Positions 38,301-49,060 of a stretch of 64,000 nucleotides of DNA are shown here, piece after piece. Both the position numbers and the translations under genes were made by a program. The stretch spans positions 142,369-206,368 of the forward strand of contig NZ_JAMBPR010000006.1 in the NCBI RefSeq assembly GCF_024206475.1. The letters are read 5' to 3'. The stretch is from Paraburkholderia sp. CNPSo 3274. GTDB lineage: Bacteria > Pseudomonadota > Gammaproteobacteria > Burkholderiales > Burkholderiaceae. The notes below the pieces were generated by a model. It was not told the DNA's origin and searched no databases. It saw nothing but the letters and a program-made list of their open reading frames with translations. Each line of letters opens with the position of its first letter. Position 1 is the stretch's first letter.

Positions 38301-38815
38301 TGGCAAAAACCCTGCCGAAGCAGTCCAGGTCGAATGGCGCGGGCGGCACGCTCGCGCCGTGGCTGGGGGTCGCGGTCATCGTGATCCTTGCCGACCAGCT
38401 CACGAAAATCGCCATCAACAAGGTGTTCAGCTACGGCGAAGGCCGCGTGATCACGCCGTTCTTCAACCTCGTGCTGGTCTACAACAAGGGCGCGGCATTC
38501 AGCTTCCTGTCCGCCGCGGGTGGCTGGCAGCGCTGGGCGTTCACGGCGCTCGGCGTGGTGGCGGCGCTCGTGATCTGCTATCTGCTCAAGCGCCACGCCA
38601 CGCAGAAGCTCTTCTGCACGGCGCTCGCGCTCATCATGGGCGGCGCGCTCGGCAATGTGATCGACCGCCTGCTGTACGGCCACGTGATCGACTTTCTCGA
38701 TTTCCACGCAGGCGGTTGGCACTGGCCGGCGTTCAACCTCGCCGATAGCGCGATCTGCATCGGCGCGGCGCTGCTGGTGTTCGACGAATTGCGGCGCGTG
38801 CGCGGCGCGCGCTAA
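38300..38815 (+). CDS. lspA: Lipoprotein signal peptidase
   Basis: LspA is the aspartic signal peptidase II that cleaves prolipoproteins in the inner membrane. The 171-residue product has four hydrophobic segments and the two catalytic Asp residues, D122 in [10 protein letters not shown] and D149 in FNLADSAI. The N-terminus has a 20-residue polar extension before the first helix ([17 protein letters not shown]). It follows ileS with a one-base overlap. Confidence 0.97.
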   Translation: MAKTLPKQSRSNGAGGTLAPWLGVAVIVILADQLTKIAINKVFSYGEGRVITPFFNLVLVYNKGAAFSFLSAAGGWQRWAFTALGVVAALVICYLLKRHATQKLFCTALALIMGGALGNVIDRLLYGHVIDFLDFHAGGWHWPAFNLADSAICIGAALLVFDELRRVRGAR

Positions 38816-38847
38816 AGCTCGGGTATCGCCCAAAGAGGAGCTGTGAC

Positions 38848-40077
38848 TTGAACACGTCCGCTGCAAACCCAGGCGAACTGGCCGGCCGTCACCTCGTGCT
38901 CGGCATGACGGGCGGCATTGCCTGCTACAAGATCGCCGAACTCACGCGCCTGTTGACCAAGGCCGGTGCGACCGTGCAGGTCGTGATGACTGAGGCGGCC
39001 ACGCAGTTCATCACGCCGGTCACCATGCAGGCGCTCTCGGGCCGCCCCGTCTACACGAGCCAGTGGGACGGCCGCGTGCCCAACAACATGGCGCACATCG
39101 ACCTCTCGCGCGAGGCCGACGCCATCGTCATCGCGCCCGCCTCGACCGACTTCCTCGCCAAACTCGCCCACGGTTTCGCCGACGACCTGCTCTCCACGCT
39201 GTGCGTGGCGCGCGACTGCCCGCTGCTGGTCGTGCCCGCGATGAACCGGCAGATGTGGCAAAACCCGGCCACGCAGCGCAACGTCGCGCAACTGCGCGCG
39301 GACGGCATCGAAACGCTCGGTCCCGATTCCGGCCCGCAGGCGTGCGGCGAGATCGGCGACGGGCGCATGCTCGAACCCGAGGCCGTGTACGAGGCGATCG
39401 TCTCGTTTTTCGCGCCGAAGGTGCTCGCGGGCCGCAAGCTTCTGATCACCGCCGGCCCGACCTTCGAGCCGCTCGATCCCGTGCGCGGCATCACCAACCG
39501 CTCGAGCGGCAAGATGGGCTTCGCGCTCGCGCGCGCGGCGCAGCAGGCGGGCGCCGAGGTGCATCTGGTCGCCGGGCCGGTCGCGCTGGAAACGCCGTGG
39601 GGCGTCTATCGCGAAGACGTCCAAACCGCCCAGCAGATGTACGACGCGGTCATGCGCGCCGCGACCGATGCCGATGTCTTCATCGGCGTGGCGGCCGTGG
39701 CCGACTGGCGCGTCGATCACGTCGCCGAACACAAGATCAAGAAGACCGCCGGGCACCGCATGCCGACGTTCACGTTCGTCGAGAACCCGGACATCCTCGC
39801 CTCGGTCGCGGCCTTGCCGAATCCGCCGTACTGCGTGGGCTTCGCCGCCGAAAGCGGCGACCTCGACGTGCACGGCGAGGAAAAGCGCGCGCGCAAGAAG
39901 GTGCCGCTGTTGATCGGCAATCTCGGCCCGCTCACCTTCGGCCAGGACGACAATGAAGTCGTGCTGTTCGAGGCGGGTGGCCGCAAGCCGCTGCCGCGCG
40001 CGGCCAAGCAGGCGCTCGCGCAGACGCTTGTCGCCGAAATCGCGCGGCGTCTGCCGGACCCGAGCATCATCTCGTGA
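38848..40077 (+). CDS. coaBC: Bifunctional phosphopantothenoylcysteine decarboxylase/synthase
   Basis: CoaBC (Dfp) makes 4'-phosphopantetheine for coenzyme A. The 409-residue product has the N-terminal flavin decarboxylase domain ([15 protein letters not shown], catalytic His in [19 protein letters not shown], and the Cys of [13 protein letters not shown]) and the C-terminal synthase domain ([27 protein letters not shown] and the KIKK motif). The start is the TTG at 38848, supported by AAGAGGAG seven to ten bases upstream; no ATG or GTG fits. It is followed by an unrelated oxidoreductase and dut, the latter a common coaBC neighbour. Confidence 0.95.
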   Translation: MNTSAANPGELAGRHLVLGMTGGIACYKIAELTRLLTKAGATVQVVMTEAATQFITPVTMQALSGRPVYTSQWDGRVPNNMAHIDLSREADAIVIAPASTDFLAKLAHGFADDLLSTLCVARDCPLLVVPAMNRQMWQNPATQRNVAQLRADGIETLGPDSGPQACGEIGDGRMLEPEAVYEAIVSFFAPKVLAGRKLLITAGPTFEPLDPVRGITNRSSGKMGFALARAAQQAGAEVHLVAGPVALETPWGVYREDVQTAQQMYDAVMRAATDADVFIGVAAVADWRVDHVAEHKIKKTAGHRMPTFTFVENPDILASVAALPNPPYCVGFAAESGDLDVHGEEKRARKKVPLLIGNLGPLTFGQDDNEVVLFEAGGRKPLPRAAKQALAQTLVAEIARRLPDPSIIS

Positions 40078-40144
40078 CGCGCGCGCCGGCGCATCCGTGT
40101 GCCGGCGCGCGGCGCCGCGAACACAGGCAAGGAGCAGTACTGCC

Positions 40145-41149
40145 ATGACACTGCTTTCCGTACTCGACCAGTCGCCCGTCATCGCCGGGCACAGCGCGGC
40201 AGACGCCATCGCCGCCACCATGGAGCTTGCACAGCTCGCCGACGACCTCGGCTACACGCGCTACTGGTGCGCCGAGCATCACGGCCTGCTCGGCGTATGC
40301 AACCCCTGCCCCGAAGTCATGCTCGCGCGTCTGGGCAGCGTCACGAAGCGCATCCGCATCGGCTCGGGCGGCATCATGCTGCCCTATTACAGCCCCTTCA
40401 AGGTCGCCGAGCAGTTCATGATGCTCGAAGCGCTCTTTCCGGGGCGCGTCGATCTCGGTGTCGGGCGTGCGCCTGGCGGCGACATGCGCACGGCGCAGGC
40501 CGTGGCCGCGGGCACGTACAACCGCGGCGACCAGTTCACACAGCAAGTGCAGGACCTCGTCGGCCTCATGGACGGCACGCTCCCCGCCGACCACCTCGCG
40601 CACGGCGTGGTGCTGCAGCCGCAGATCGAAACGCGCCCGCAGCTCTGGGTGCTCGGTTCGAGCGACTTCGGCGGCATCCTCGCCGCCCAGCTCGGGCTGC
40701 GCTTCTCGTTCGCGCACTTCATCAACGCGCACTTCGGGCATCTCGTGGCCGAGGCGTATCTCGACCGCTTCAAGCCGGGCCATGAAGCGAAGCCGTATCT
40801 CGCGTGCGCCGTGTTCGCGATCTGCGCCGACACCGAAACCGAAGCCGCCGACCTCGAAAAAGCCGTCGACCTGCGCCGCGTGCAGATGGCCTACGGCCTG
40901 AACGCGCCGATCCCGAGCCTCGACCAAGGACGCGCGCAGGAGTACGGCGAGCGCGAACAGGTCGTGATCGACCGCGAGAAGCCGCGCAGCGTCATCGGTA
41001 CGCCCGAGAGCGTCACCGAGCGCCTTCTTGCGATCAAGGACAACTTTCGCGCCGACGAGCTCATCGTGCTGACCGTTGCGGGCAGCTACCAGGCCCGTCT
41101 GCGCTCTTATGAACTTCTCGCCGAGGCGTTCCAGCTGCCTCGCGCCTGA
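40145..41149 (+). CDS. Luciferase-like flavin-dependent monooxygenase
   Basis: A 334-residue LLM-class flavin-dependent oxidoreductase (bacterial-luciferase fold) expected to use FMNH2 and oxygen; the substrate is unknown. [12 protein letters not shown] at the N-terminus, RYWCAEHHG (about 38-46), [20 protein letters not shown] and [14 protein letters not shown] are typical of the YhbW/MsnO8-like subgroup. AAGGAGCA lies about nine bases before the ATG at 40145. It sits between coaBC and dut, which normally are close neighbours, so it looks like an inserted gene in that pair, though its codon use is like its neighbours. Confidence 0.87.
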   Translation: MTLLSVLDQSPVIAGHSAADAIAATMELAQLADDLGYTRYWCAEHHGLLGVCNPCPEVMLARLGSVTKRIRIGSGGIMLPYYSPFKVAEQFMMLEALFPGRVDLGVGRAPGGDMRTAQAVAAGTYNRGDQFTQQVQDLVGLMDGTLPADHLAHGVVLQPQIETRPQLWVLGSSDFGGILAAQLGLRFSFAHFINAHFGHLVAEAYLDRFKPGHEAKPYLACAVFAICADTETEAADLEKAVDLRRVQMAYGLNAPIPSLDQGRAQEYGEREQVVIDREKPRSVIGTPESVTERLLAIKDNFRADELIVLTVAGSYQARLRSYELLAEAFQLPRA

Positions 41150-41181
41150 GCGATCCACCACCGCCCTATCACCCTGACTTC

Positions 41182-41628
41182 ATGAAAATCGACATCAAGA
41201 TCCTGAACGAGCGCATGCGCGACCAGCTGCCCCACTACGCCACGCCGGGCAGCGCCGGCCTCGACCTGCGCGCGTGCCTCGACGCGCCGATCACGCTCGA
41301 ACCGGGCGAAACGAAGCTCGTGCCGACGGGTCTCGCCATTCACGTGGCCGATCCGGGCTACGCGGCGCTGATCCTGCCGCGCTCGGGTCTTGGCCACAAG
41401 CACGGCATCGTGCTCGGCAACCTGGTCGGCCTGATCGACTCGGACTACCAGGGCGAACTGATGATTTCGACCTGGAACCGCGGCCACACCACCTTCACGC
41501 TCAACCCGCTGGAGCGCCTCGCGCAGCTCGTGATCGTGCCGGTCGTGCAGGCGCAGTTCAACATCGTCGACGACTTCGAGGCGAGCGAGCGCGGCGCGGG
41601 CGGTTTCGGCAGCACGGGCAAGCACTGA
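41182..41628 (+). CDS. dut: dUTP diphosphatase
   Basis: Dut hydrolyses dUTP to dUMP, keeping uracil out of DNA and feeding thymidylate synthesis. The 148-residue trimeric-type enzyme shows the conserved motifs: [11 protein letters not shown] (1), [11 protein letters not shown] (2), [16 protein letters not shown] (3, catalytic Asp), [11 protein letters not shown] (4) and the C-terminal [11 protein letters not shown] (5). The ATG at 41182 starts at the family position. A bidirectional terminator follows. Confidence 0.97.
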   Translation: MKIDIKILNERMRDQLPHYATPGSAGLDLRACLDAPITLEPGETKLVPTGLAIHVADPGYAALILPRSGLGHKHGIVLGNLVGLIDSDYQGELMISTWNRGHTTFTLNPLERLAQLVIVPVVQAQFNIVDDFEASERGAGGFGSTGKH

Positions 41629-41650
41629 CCCAAGCTGTTGCGCTGGCAAC

Positions 41651-41678
41651 AAAAAAGCACGCCTTGGCGTGCTTTTTT
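41651..41678. terminator. Bidirectional terminator between dut and the permease
   Basis: AAAAAAGCACGC and GCGTGCTTTTTT pair perfectly around CTTG, giving T tracts on both strands. Confidence 0.93.
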
Positions 41679-41682
41679 GCAT

Positions 41683-43098
41683 TTAGACGGAGGCTTCGGT
41701 TCGCTGCGCTGCGCCGGGGCGCCGGCGATACCAGAGCGCATACACCACGACGAGCACCGCGAGGAACGCGAGGCCGTAGGCGAGTGTCATGCGGAATTCG
41801 CGCGTAAAGGCTGTGCCGGCCAGAATGCCGAGCATCAGCAGCGCGCCCAGCACGCTCGTGAACGGGAAGCCCCACATGCGGAACGCGAGCGGCGCGCCGC
41901 CTTCGCGCGCCTGTCGCACCCGGAAAAAGATCTGCGTGACGAAGATCATGAACCACGTGAACATCGCGCCGAACATGGCGATCGACATCATCAGCGTGAA
42001 CGCTGCCTGCGGCCAGAGTGCGTTGAGCACGGCCGCCACCGCAATGCCGATGGTGGACAGCGAAAGCGCCGCCGTAGGCACACCGTGACGCGTGAGACGC
42101 CCGAACGCCGCCGGCGCGTAACCCGCGCGCGAGAGGCTGAACATCATGCGGGTGGTGATGTAGAGCTGGCTGTTCATGGCCGAGAGCGCCGCCACGAGCA
42201 CGACGAAGTTGATCGCCCCCGCCGCGTAAGGCACGCCCGTTGCGGCCATGACCTTCACGAACGGGCTCTCATTGCCGCCCGCCTGGGTCCACGGCACGAT
42301 GGCTAGCATGAGCGCGAGCGTGAGCAGGTAGAACAGCACGAGGCGCAGCACGGTCGCGCGAAACGCGCGCGTGACGGCGCGTTGCGGGTCCTGCGCCTCG
42401 GCGGCCGCCACGGCGATCGTCTCCACGCCCAGGTAGCTGAAGAGCGAGACGATCGTCCCCACCCACACGCCCCACCAGCCGTGCGGCAGCAAGCCGCCGT
42501 GCGACGTGTAGTTCGCAAAGCCCACGCCGGAGCCGGCTGGCGAGCGCCACACGAACCATGCACCCAGCACGATGAACGCGACGATGGCCGCGATCTTGAG
42601 GCTCGAAAACAGATATTCGATGGCGCCGTACGCGCGCACACTCATTGCGTTCACAACGATCAGCGCCGCTGAAAATCCGACGATCCAGTAGAGCCCCGGC
42701 ACGTGGGGAAACCAGAATTTCATGTAGATGGCGATGGCCGCGACCTCGGTGCCCACCGCCAGCACATACGCCGACCAGTACGCATAGCGCACGACGAACC
42801 CGGCGAGCGGCCCGATGTAGTGCTCGGCGTACGCGCCGAACGAGCCCGATACAGGATGCGCAACGGTCATCTCGGCGAGCGCGCCCATCAGCAGCAACGC
42901 GATCAGCGCGCCGATCGCGTAGGAAATGAGTACGCCGGGCCCGGCGAAAGAGATCGCGAAGCCGCTGCCGAGAAAGAGCCCGGTGCCGACTGCGCCACCG
43001 ATGGCGATCATCGTCATCTGCCCGGCGGACAAGCCCTGACGCAGCCCCTGTTCGCGCTCGACGATGGCTTCGAACGCGCCCGATTTACGTGGTACCAC
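41683..43098 (-). CDS. Amino acid permease, APC superfamily (AAT family)
   Basis: A 471-residue, twelve-helix inner-membrane transporter of the amino acid transporter family, which imports amino acids with protons. The signature AIGGAVGTGLFLGSGFAISFAGPGVLISY is at residues 33-61, followed by HPVSGSFGAYAEHYIGPLAGF. The substrate cannot be told; relatives include permeases for proline, GABA and aromatic residues. The ATG at 43098 gives a short cytoplasmic tail (VEREQGLRQGLSAGQM) of normal length. It stands alone between terminators. Confidence 0.9.
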   Translation of the reverse strand: MVPRKSGAFEAIVEREQGLRQGLSAGQMTMIAIGGAVGTGLFLGSGFAISFAGPGVLISYAIGALIALLLMGALAEMTVAHPVSGSFGAYAEHYIGPLAGFVVRYAYWSAYVLAVGTEVAAIAIYMKFWFPHVPGLYWIVGFSAALIVVNAMSVRAYGAIEYLFSSLKIAAIVAFIVLGAWFVWRSPAGSGVGFANYTSHGGLLPHGWWGVWVGTIVSLFSYLGVETIAVAAAEAQDPQRAVTRAFRATVLRLVLFYLLTLALMLAIVPWTQAGGNESPFVKVMAATGVPYAAGAINFVVLVAALSAMNSQLYITTRMMFSLSRAGYAPAAFGRLTRHGVPTAALSLSTIGIAVAAVLNALWPQAAFTLMMSIAMFGAMFTWFMIFVTQIFFRVRQAREGGAPLAFRMWGFPFTSVLGALLMLGILAGTAFTREFRMTLAYGLAFLAVLVVVYALWYRRRPGAAQRTEASV

Positions 43099-43245
43099 TG
43101 TTACACCCCTGCTTCGCGCGAGACGCTACTGAGCGCTGCGCATCAAGAAAACGCCGACGGCGGACAAACGCGCATTTTACCGGCTGACGGCTGGCGCGCC
43201 TGCGCGGCACGGCGCAACACCCAGACCTGCAGGCACGAAAGAAAA

Positions 43246-43273
43246 ACGGCGCAGTCCTTTCGGACTGCGCCGT
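43246..43273 (-). terminator. Intrinsic terminator of clpA
   Basis: ACGGCGCAGTCC pairs perfectly with GGACTGCGCCGT around four bases; on the minus strand TTTTTCTTT follows. It is 37 bases past the clpA stop. Confidence 0.92.
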
Positions 43274-43309
43274 CTTGCCTGAAGGCTGTTTGCGCAGTAG
43301 CGCCGCCGC

Positions 43310-45597
<2,288 letters not shown>

Positions 45598-45601
<4 letters not shown>

Positions 45602-45912
45602 GCTTCCTCCATCACACACTGCAGCGGATGCCCGGCCTGCCGTGCGTGGGTAACGACTTGCTCAACCTTGGTCGACGCGATGTCCCGCGTATAGACCCCA
45701 CAAACACCCCTGCCCTCGCGATGGACCTTCAACATGATCTGCGTTGCGGTCTCGCGGTCCTTATTGAAATATTCCTGCACGACCATCACGACGAATTCCA
45801 TCGGCGTGTAGTCGTCATTCATTAGCACGACCTTGTACATGGAGGGCGGTTTGACCTTTTGCTCCTGCCGCTCCAGTACGGTTGAATCCTGCTTGTCCGG
45901 GATAATCGCCAT
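45598..45912 (-). CDS. clpS: ATP-dependent Clp protease adaptor ClpS
   Basis: ClpS binds N-degron substrates and hands them to ClpA. The 104-residue product has a short polar N-terminal tail (about 25 residues) and the core [18 protein letters not shown] with the substrate-pocket residues, then [20 protein letters not shown] and the C-terminal [11 protein letters not shown]. The ATG at 45912 has no Shine-Dalgarno; the predicted promoter -10 ends six bases before it, so the message may be leaderless. The stop overlaps clpA by four bases. Confidence 0.96.
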
Positions 45913-45918
45913 ACACCC

Positions 45919-45946
45919 ATTCTAAACAACTCGGACAGGCCCGCAA
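45919..45946 (-). promoter_or_regulatory. clpS-clpA promoter, predicted leaderless
   Basis: On the minus strand TTGCGG (45946-45941) and TAGAAT (45924-45919) with a 16-base spacer. The -10 box ends only six bases before the clpS ATG. Confidence 0.5.
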
Positions 45947-46330
45947 TCCTGCCGTAACCTGACCGGCCGGCCGGTGACCCCGGCGCTCCCGACCTGCGAC
46001 CCGCTGCAAGCAATTCATGCGCCCTGGCCCGGCCCCGATCCCTTGGACCGGCTGCGGGGCCGGTACACAATCCTGCTCTCAGCAGCTTTCACGCCACCGT
46101 TGAATTGAGTATCGCACAACCTTGACGTTGCCGTGGGAAGCTACTGTAGGCGCCCGCACGCTCAGTGTCAGATTCCATGGTGCGCTGCGTCGCATATGCG
46201 TCACCTGCGCGTTTTTTCAAGACGCTCTCGTACACTTGCTTTATGCACCGGCGCTCAGCGTCGGCGAAAAGCAGGAAAAACCCTGGAAATGCGCTCTTTA
46301 CAACGCGTCAAGGGGCGTCTCAAAATATTC
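45947..46330. other. Intergenic region between clpS and the cold-shock gene
   Basis: No gene was found on either strand. A weak rightward TTGACG box near 46101-46106 lacks a good -10 partner. Short frames here have no start signals. Confidence 0.4.
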
Positions 46331-46359
46331 TTGACAGCAGAATAAAGACCCTCAACAAT
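46331..46359 (+). promoter_or_regulatory. Promoter of the cold-shock gene
   Basis: A perfect TTGACA (46331-46336) and AACAAT (46354-46359) with a 17-base spacer. Confidence 0.65.
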
Positions 46360-46365
46360 CAAGCT

Positions 46366-46497
46366 GGCACTTTTTTCAACCGCCTTAAATTCGAAAAAAT
46401 GCCGTTGGTGAGCTTGTGAGGAGGGGGCGATCGCACCGCGATCGTTTAGCTTTTCGAACTGCTCGTGGTAGTGACATGAGTTACAGGGGAAGTTGGT
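46366..46497 (+). promoter_or_regulatory. Long 5' leader of the cold-shock gene
   Basis: A predicted untranslated leader of about 130 bases precedes the ATG. It contains a GCGATCG/CGATCGT hairpin (about 46427-46445), a T-rich stretch, and GGGGA before the start. Long structured leaders are the known thermosensing element of cspA-type genes; that role here is inference. Confidence 0.5.
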
Positions 46498-46704
46498 ATG
46501 GCAACCGGTACGGTCAAGTGGTTCAACGACGCGAAGGGTTTCGGGTTCATTACGCCGGATGAAGGCGGCGAGGACCTGTTCGCTCACTTTTCGGCTATTC
46601 AAATGAATGGCTTCAAGACCCTCAAAGAAGGTCAGAAAGTGAGCTTCGAGGTCGTGCAAGGCCCGAAGGGTAAACAGGCATCGAACATTCAGGCAGCAGC
46701 CTGA
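46498..46704 (+). CDS. Cold-shock protein, CspA family
   Basis: A 68-residue cold-shock-domain RNA/DNA chaperone. The RNA-binding motifs KGFGFI (RNP1, residues 14-19) and DLFAHF (RNP2, about 27-32) are intact, within [15 protein letters not shown] and [25 protein letters not shown] lies seven to eight bases before the ATG at 46498. It stands opposite clpS-clpA, a common betaproteobacterial layout. The gene is usually called cspA or cspD; which paralogue this is cannot be told here. Confidence 0.96.
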   Translation: MATGTVKWFNDAKGFGFITPDEGGEDLFAHFSAIQMNGFKTLKEGQKVSFEVVQGPKGKQASNIQAAA

Positions 46705-46726
46705 TCTGTTCGGTACCCGTACCTTG

Positions 46727-46755
46727 GAAACCCGGCTTCGGCCGGGTTTCTTTTT
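46727..46755. terminator. Terminator between the cold-shock gene and the multicopper oxidase
   Basis: GAAACCCGGC pairs with GCCGGGTTTC around TTCG, followed by TTTTT on the plus strand. The minus-strand use for the oxidase gene is possible but lacks a T tract. Confidence 0.9.
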
Positions 46756-46783
46756 GGCGTCATCGTTTTTTAACGTTCGCGCG

Positions 46784-48397
46784 CTAGGTCACGCGCAACA
46801 TACCCATCATGCCGAGATCCTCGTGCTCGAGGATGTGGCAATGAAACATACGGTCGCCCGCCTCATGCTGGACGGTTGCAATGTGCACCGTTTCGCCGGG
46901 CCGCACGTTGACCGTGTCGCGCCATGCCAGCAGTTGTTCCTCCTTGCGCACACCGCCCCGCTCGCGCGCCAGCACCTGAAATTGCGTACCGTGCAGATGA
47001 AACGGATGATCCATGTCCGTGCCGTTTGCTATCGTCCAGTGCTCGACTTCCCCGCGCCGGCTCGCCAGCGTCACGCGCGCCGGATTGAATACCGCCCCGT
47101 TCACCATGAACTGCATGCCGCGCGGCATGGCCTGCGTGGACGCACCCGGTGCGTGCATCGCTTTCATGTCCATGGCCTCGCTGAACACCACGCTTTTTTT
47201 CGGAACCGTTAGAGGATCTGAAGAAACGAGCGGCCCAATCTCCCGCAGGCGCGCCGGCAGTGCCGATTGTGTCGCGCTTGCCGGTGCGAAGCCAACGTTC
47301 GCCAGGATCAGCGATGGCCCCGCAGGCAAGCTGCCGGGCGTCATCGCCATCTTGTGGCGGTCGTATTGCGCGGCAATCAGCGACGCACGCGAGGCGCCCT
47401 GTCCCACGCGCACGATCAATTCCGCGCGTTCGCCCGGCGCGAGCAAAAGCGAGGCTATACCGTCGCGCGGCGCGCCCAGCAGCCCGCCGTCGGTCCCCAC
47501 CTGCGCGAACGCGCGGCCGTCGTCGAAGGCGAGTTGCAGATAGCGCGCGTTACAGCCATTCCAGACGCGCCAGCGCTCGTCACGCACGACCTCGATGTGC
47601 GGCCGATGGGCGCCGTTGACGAGCACGTACTGACCTTCGCGGCCATTCATCCAGTCCATCATGCCGTTCGCGGGAATCGTGCCGTCTGCCGCGAGCTTCA
47701 GGTCGGACACGAACAGATGCCGCTCGGGCCACACCGCGAGTGGATCGTCGGCGGCGCGCACGACGAAGGGCCCCGCCAGCCCGCGGAACACCTGCTCGGA
47801 ACTCAGCATGTGCGGATGCGGGTGATACCAGTAGGTGCCCGCGCTCCCCGGCGGCAGCTTGAAGCGATAAACGCGCTGTTCGCCCGGCGCGACGGGTTTC
47901 GACGGATTGCCGTCCTGATCGGGCGGCACGGGCAGGCCGTGCCAATGAATCGTCGAAGGCTGGGGCAGCCGGTTCACGAACGTGACTTCGACAGTGTCGC
48001 CCTCGCGCACGTCGATCAACGGGCCGATGACAGGGCCGTCGTTTGCGGCCGCCGCCCCCGCGTCGAGCGCATCGTATTGCCAGAAGACCGTTTGCGGCTT
48101 TCCGGGCAGCAGCGCACGCGCAGCGAGCTGAGCGATGAGCGTCGCGCGAAACTGGCCCGGCTCGCGGCTCTGGTTGACGAGCGTACGCAGCGCGGCAAGC
48201 GGCGCGCCAGCGGGCAACGCATCGGCAGGCGCAAGCGGCCCCGGCCCTTGCATCATGCCGCCCGACATCGCCGGCATGCCCGTCATGCCATGCATGGCGT
48301 GCGTCGCATCGCCCGCATCTTGCGCGAACGCACGGCGCGCGAACAGAGTCGCGGTGGTGGCGCTCAGCGCGCCGGATAGAAATGCTCTTCGTTTCAT
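46784..48397 (-). CDS. Tat-exported multicopper oxidase
   Basis: A 537-residue periplasmic multicopper oxidase of the CueO/CopA/laccase type, expected to oxidise Cu(I) or phenols. The start ATG at 48397 opens on a twin-arginine signal (MKRRAFLSGALSATTATLFA); an ATG at 48412 in the same frame is an alternative. The four copper motifs are HWHG, WYHPHPH, HPFHLHGTQF and HCHILEHED near the C-terminus. A Met/His-rich stretch (HAMHGMTGMPAMSGGMMQG, about 31-49) and MDMKAMHAPG may bind Cu(I). Directly upstream on the same strand lies a Cys/His-rich small exported protein, so copper handling is the likely role. Confidence 0.92.
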   Translation of the reverse strand: MKRRAFLSGALSATTATLFARRAFAQDAGDATHAMHGMTGMPAMSGGMMQGPGPLAPADALPAGAPLAALRTLVNQSREPGQFRATLIAQLAARALLPGKPQTVFWQYDALDAGAAAANDGPVIGPLIDVREGDTVEVTFVNRLPQPSTIHWHGLPVPPDQDGNPSKPVAPGEQRVYRFKLPPGSAGTYWYHPHPHMLSSEQVFRGLAGPFVVRAADDPLAVWPERHLFVSDLKLAADGTIPANGMMDWMNGREGQYVLVNGAHRPHIEVVRDERWRVWNGCNARYLQLAFDDGRAFAQVGTDGGLLGAPRDGIASLLLAPGERAELIVRVGQGASRASLIAAQYDRHKMAMTPGSLPAGPSLILANVGFAPASATQSALPARLREIGPLVSSDPLTVPKKSVVFSEAMDMKAMHAPGASTQAMPRGMQFMVNGAVFNPARVTLASRRGEVEHWTIANGTDMDHPFHLHGTQFQVLARERGGVRKEEQLLAWRDTVNVRPGETVHIATVQHEAGDRMFHCHILEHEDLGMMGMLRVT

Positions 48398-48527
48398 CGA
48401 TGAAATCCTCATACCTCGTTCATGCCTGAGCACGCGACGCGCGACAACACGCACGCCGTGTACACGGGATTCGTTTCGCTCGCGCAAAGCGCGAGCGCAG
48501 TACCCCGCCCGGAGCGAGCGGCCCTGC

Positions 48528-48884
48528 TCAGGCGATGGGAGGAGGCAAAGGAGGCGCGTGCGTGATGCCGGCGCGCAAGGCTGCGGGGAGCACGGTAAGC
48601 GCGGAACGCGCGCCAGTTTGTGGGTCGAATGCGGTGACGGCGGAAAGCACGCTGCAATGCGCGCAGCTGCCCGCGACGCAGCAACTTGCGCTGCAACTGG
48701 AATGCGAACCGTGACCGCGGGTGCTCGTCCCGGCGCAACGATCGCTGACAGCGACGACGACGTGCGGCGTGAGCGCAGCGTGCGCCGTTAGTGCATCGTG
48801 CTGCGTGCGCTCGCATGCCATCGCGCCGCGCACGGAAAGCAGCGCGAGCAGGCAGACGAGAAGGAAGCGATAGACGACTGGCAC
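48528..48884 (-). CDS. Cys/His-rich exported protein, possibly CopL-like
   Basis: A 118-residue exported protein. The GTG at 48884 is chosen because the sequence then opens with a signal peptide (VPVVYRFLLVCLLALLSVRG, cleavage near AMA); the ribosome-binding site is poor. The mature part has HGSHSSC, then SCCVAGSCAHCS, a likely metal-binding knot. Small Cys/His-rich proteins of the CopL or DUF2946 type often lie just upstream of copper oxidases in proteobacteria; resemblance in layout suggests that here, but I cannot assign the family firmly. It is followed by the multicopper oxidase after 130 bases. Confidence 0.6.
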   Translation of the reverse strand: MPVVYRFLLVCLLALLSVRGAMACERTQHDALTAHAALTPHVVVAVSDRCAGTSTRGHGSHSSCSASCCVAGSCAHCSVLSAVTAFDPQTGARSALTVLPAALRAGITHAPPLPPPIA

Positions 48885-48991
48885 GTTGAACGAAGCTGCG
48901 GATGAACTCGATTGACCGCTGTCATGATAGCGCACGGGGTGATTGAAATCGGGTAACCGATCTATTCGTGACGGATTCACGGCGAGCGGAT

Positions 48992-49030
48992 AAAAAAACC
49001 GGCAGACCTTTTCAGTCTGCCGGTTTTTTT
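48992..49030. terminator. Bidirectional terminator between icd and the copper gene pair
   Basis: AAAAAACCGGCAGAC pairs with GTCTGCCGGTTTTTT around seven bases, with T tracts on both strands. It mainly ends icd. Confidence 0.92.
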
Positions 49031-49060
49031 CTACTGGGACAGCGATGAGCCGTCTTCCGC

